Below are positions 62,472 to 64,000 of a stretch of 64,000 nt of DNA, one piece after another; the stretch's first letter is position 1, and each line of letters starts with the position of its first letter. The stretch spans positions 4,495 to 68,494 of the forward strand of contig NZ_JBHSMC010000004.1 of assembly GCF_042655485.1 (NCBI RefSeq), read 5' to 3'. Below the pieces are notes generated by a model. The model was given only the letters and a program-made list of their open reading frames with translations. It was not told the DNA's origin and did not search any database. Origin of the DNA: Lederbergia graminis (GTDB lineage: Bacteria; Bacillota; Bacilli; Bacillales; Bacillaceae_C). Both the position numbers and the translations under genes were made by a program.

Positions 62472-62512
62472 ACTTGGCTAAGTCATTACCAAAATGACTA
62501 GCCAAGTATTTG
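62472..62512 (+). terminator. Terminator after yutC
   Basis: ACTTGGCTAAGTCATT (62472-62487) pairs with AATGACTAGCCAAGT (62493-62508) with one bulged base; a weak T-run follows. Confidence 0.7.
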
Positions 62513-62541
62513 AATTTTGATGAAAAGAGGTTCACATATTC

Positions 62542-63528
62542 ATGAAAAAAATCATCATGTTTGCAGTCCTCTTTACATTCTTTTTTCCATCTATGAATGG
62601 ACTTGCCCAAAAGTTATCACAAGAAGAAATTTTTCAACAAAGAATGGATATATACAAAAGGGTAGAGGAAAGGTCTGGAGTTCCTTGGTATTATTTGGCT
62701 GCAATAGATCAATTCGAGCGTAGCATTCGCTATGTCCGAAAGGATCTACCTGACCCAGATGAAATTATTGGCTATTACATTCCTGCAGAAAAATGGGCTG
62801 GACCTGCAAATCCAAACCCCGATGATGTTAATCCAATCTCAATTGAAATTTTTGGAGGTATTGGTCTCGATGGAAATAAGGATGGTAAAGTAGACCGAAA
62901 AAACGGGGAGGACTTACTCTTCACACTTGCACAATATCTAAAAAAATACGAAATGAATGATACAGATTTTCGAATTGCTTTATGGAATTATTATAAACGT
63001 GATCAATCTGTTCGTTCCGTTATGACTAACGCAAATATTTATCGTCATTTTAAGCGAATAGACTTAGATGGAAAATCATTTCCCATCCCTAGAGGATATA
63101 ATTACTCCTACAAAAATACATGGGGAGATAGAAGAGGATGGGGTGGTCGAAGGATCCATGAAGGTACCGATATTTTCGCTGGCTATGGAGCACCTGTTAG
63201 AGCAGTAGCTTACGGAGTAGTCGAACTAAAAGGATGGAATAAATATGGTGGCTGGCGTATTGGTATACGTGATTTAAATAACACCTACCACTACTATGCT
63301 CATTTAAATGGATTTGCAAAGGATTTATCGGTAGGTGACATTGTAGAACCCGGAACTGTCATTGGAAGTGTAGGAAGCTCTGGTTATGGTCCACCAGGGA
63401 CATCAGGAAAATTCCCACCCCACCTTCACTTTGGAATGTATAAAGATAATGGAATTAACGAATGGTCCTTTGATCCATATCCACATCTACGCTTATGGGA
63501 AAGGCAAAGTAATAAGAAGAAAAAATAA
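62542..63528 (+). CDS. yunA: M23-family metallopeptidase, YunA homologue
   Basis: A 328-residue secreted protein with a signal peptide (about 1-22). The N-terminal part resembles a lysozyme-like region (RSGVPWYYLAAIDQFERS); the C-terminal LytM/M23 domain has HEGTDIFAGYGAPVRAVAYGVV (first zinc His and Asp), YYAHLNGF and PHLHFGMY (last zinc His). It should cleave cell-wall peptide bridges. The start is ATG with AAAAGAGG upstream, and a GAACTA-core terminator follows. Confidence 0.9.
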   Translation: MKKIIMFAVLFTFFFPSMNGLAQKLSQEEIFQQRMDIYKRVEERSGVPWYYLAAIDQFERSIRYVRKDLPDPDEIIGYYIPAEKWAGPANPNPDDVNPISIEIFGGIGLDGNKDGKVDRKNGEDLLFTLAQYLKKYEMNDTDFRIALWNYYKRDQSVRSVMTNANIYRHFKRIDLDGKSFPIPRGYNYSYKNTWGDRRGWGGRRIHEGTDIFAGYGAPVRAVAYGVVELKGWNKYGGWRIGIRDLNNTYHYYAHLNGFAKDLSVGDIVEPGTVIGSVGSSGYGPPGTSGKFPPHLHFGMYKDNGINEWSFDPYPHLRLWERQSNKKKK

Positions 63529-63563
63529 TAATAATATGATGCGATATATGTATAAGATAAACA

Positions 63564-63598
63564 AAAGCCAAACTATTGTTTAAGATAGTTGGCTTTTT
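63564..63598 (+). terminator. Terminator after yunA
   Basis: AAAGCCAAACTAT (63564-63576) pairs with ATAGTTGGCTTT (63585-63596) with one bulge, followed by T residues. Confidence 0.85.
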
Positions 63599-63694
63599 GT
63601 TCTATGAAGGACATTTGGTTACCTGAGAGGCAAGAAAGAGAAAGGTTGTGATGCAGATGGAGCGGCTGCGTGATCTCCTCTTCTTTTTTTCTTG

Positions 63695-63906
63695 CTAGGA
63701 GGGCACGTTGAACGACCTTGCATGACCGCTTTAAGCTTTTTCTCCTTGAGAAGGGCACGATGAACGCTCTTGCGTGACCGCTCTGACCTTCTTCCTCCTG
63801 AGGCGGGCACGATGAACGCTCTTGCGTGACCACTCCAAGCTTTTTCTCCTTGAGGAGGGCACAATGGACGCTCTTGCGTGACCGCTCTGACCTTCTTCCG
63901 ATTAAG
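63695..63906. repeat. Tandem 52-bp repeat, four copies
   Basis: Units start with GGGCAC at 63701, 63753, 63805 and 63857, exactly 52 bp apart. Each contains GCACGATGAACGCTCTTGCGTGACC or a close variant. Units 1 and 3 end AAGCTTTTTCTCCTTGA and units 2 and 4 end GACCTTCTTCC, giving a higher-order 104-bp period. The period is not a multiple of three, so the open frame on the minus strand is unlikely to be a real repeat protein. The rest of the 63529-63991 gap holds the yunA terminator and the next gene's leader. Confidence 0.85.
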
Positions 63907-63991
63907 TCCATATAATTGTGTAAAAAGAATAGGTCATCACCATGACCCGTGATACAATGTTTTCGACCAAGAAACCATTTAAACGGAGGAC

Positions 63992-64000
63992 ATGATGATG
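63992..64000 (+). CDS. Start of a gene cut by the window end
   Basis: AACGGAGGAC is followed by three in-frame ATG codons at 63992, 63995 and 63998, and the window ends there. The strong ribosome binding site supports a gene start. In B. subtilis the lipoyl synthase gene lies near yutC and yunA, so lipA is possible, but no coding sequence is available to test it. Confidence 0.45.

Noticed and set aside
63695..63906. CRISPR array
   Set aside because: The whole 52-bp unit is repeated with no variable spacers, and no cas genes are nearby.
63573..63911. Two minus-strand ORFs with repeated GHARAFIVP-like segments
   Set aside because: They are read through the 52-bp tandem repeat in shifting frames; the period is not divisible by three, so the repeats are not in phase.

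Overview
The window is chromosomal DNA from a low-GC, endospore-forming member of the Bacillaceae. The evidence is an A+T-rich base composition, strong AAGGAGG-type ribosome binding sites, frequent TTG and GTG starts, a germinant-receptor operon, an S-box riboswitch, and long gene-order agreement with the Bacillus subtilis yug-pat-kap-mrp-yui-yum-yut region. The Mrp antiporter, the nitrate-respiration island and the repeat types suggest an Oceanobacillus/Virgibacillus-like halotolerant lineage; that is inference and no species can be proved from this sequence.

Layout. 0.1-2.4 kb: a solitary GH36 alpha-galactosidase, followed by a 0.5 kb gene-free stretch holding a 44-bp perfect palindrome and a long hairpin. 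2.9-7.4 kb: a VOC protein, then a gerA-type germinant receptor operon (A, B, C subunits plus a 54-residue fourth ORF that looks like a D subunit). 7.5-13.1 kb: pgi, glutamate dehydrogenase, yugI, yugF and patB. 13.4-16.2 kb: a Cu/Zn superoxide dismutase lipoprotein, a small membrane protein and a SEC-C protein. 16.3-29.8 kb: a same-strand nitrate-respiration island, transcribed narG-narH-narJ-narI-nreA-nreB-nreC-hemerythrin-narK-moeA-moaA-hemerythrin. It carries the enzyme, its chaperone, its O2/nitrate sensors, the transporter, part of molybdopterin synthesis and two hemerythrin-like proteins.

30-34.8 kb: yitT, a 1 kb repeat-rich region, a cyclophilin lipoprotein, kapB (no kinB nearby) and a YuxJ-type MFS exporter. 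35-40.8 kb: the complete seven-gene mrpABCDEFG Na+/H+ antiporter. 40.9-46.3 kb: a SAM riboswitch controlling yitJ and metH (methyl-THF production and methionine synthesis). 46.4-55 kb: yuxO, a Pro/Tyr-rich small protein, yuiF, pepA, yuiD, yuiC, yuiB, the NADH dehydrogenase yumB and the ferredoxin reductase yumC. 55.6-64 kb: the yutM-yuzB-yutJ-yutI-yutH-yutG-yutF-yutE-yutD-yutC-yunA block, rich in Fe-S and redox functions. The window ends three codons into another gene.

The most unusual content is non-coding. A family of GC-rich, inverted-repeat elements occurs at 13.1, 31.2, 31.65, 52.3 and 55.1 kb. They share the core strands GACTCCTGCGGG and CCGCGGAAAGCG, but the flanking helices differ completely between copies while staying complementary, which suggests selection for a folded structure. 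The elements are modular: one 150-nt structured insert is present in two copies and absent from a third. Several abut stop codons with direct repeats at their edges, which suggests insertion. Six terminators also share a GAACTA/TAGTTC core with differing outer arms. No tRNA, rRNA, CRISPR array or prophage was seen.
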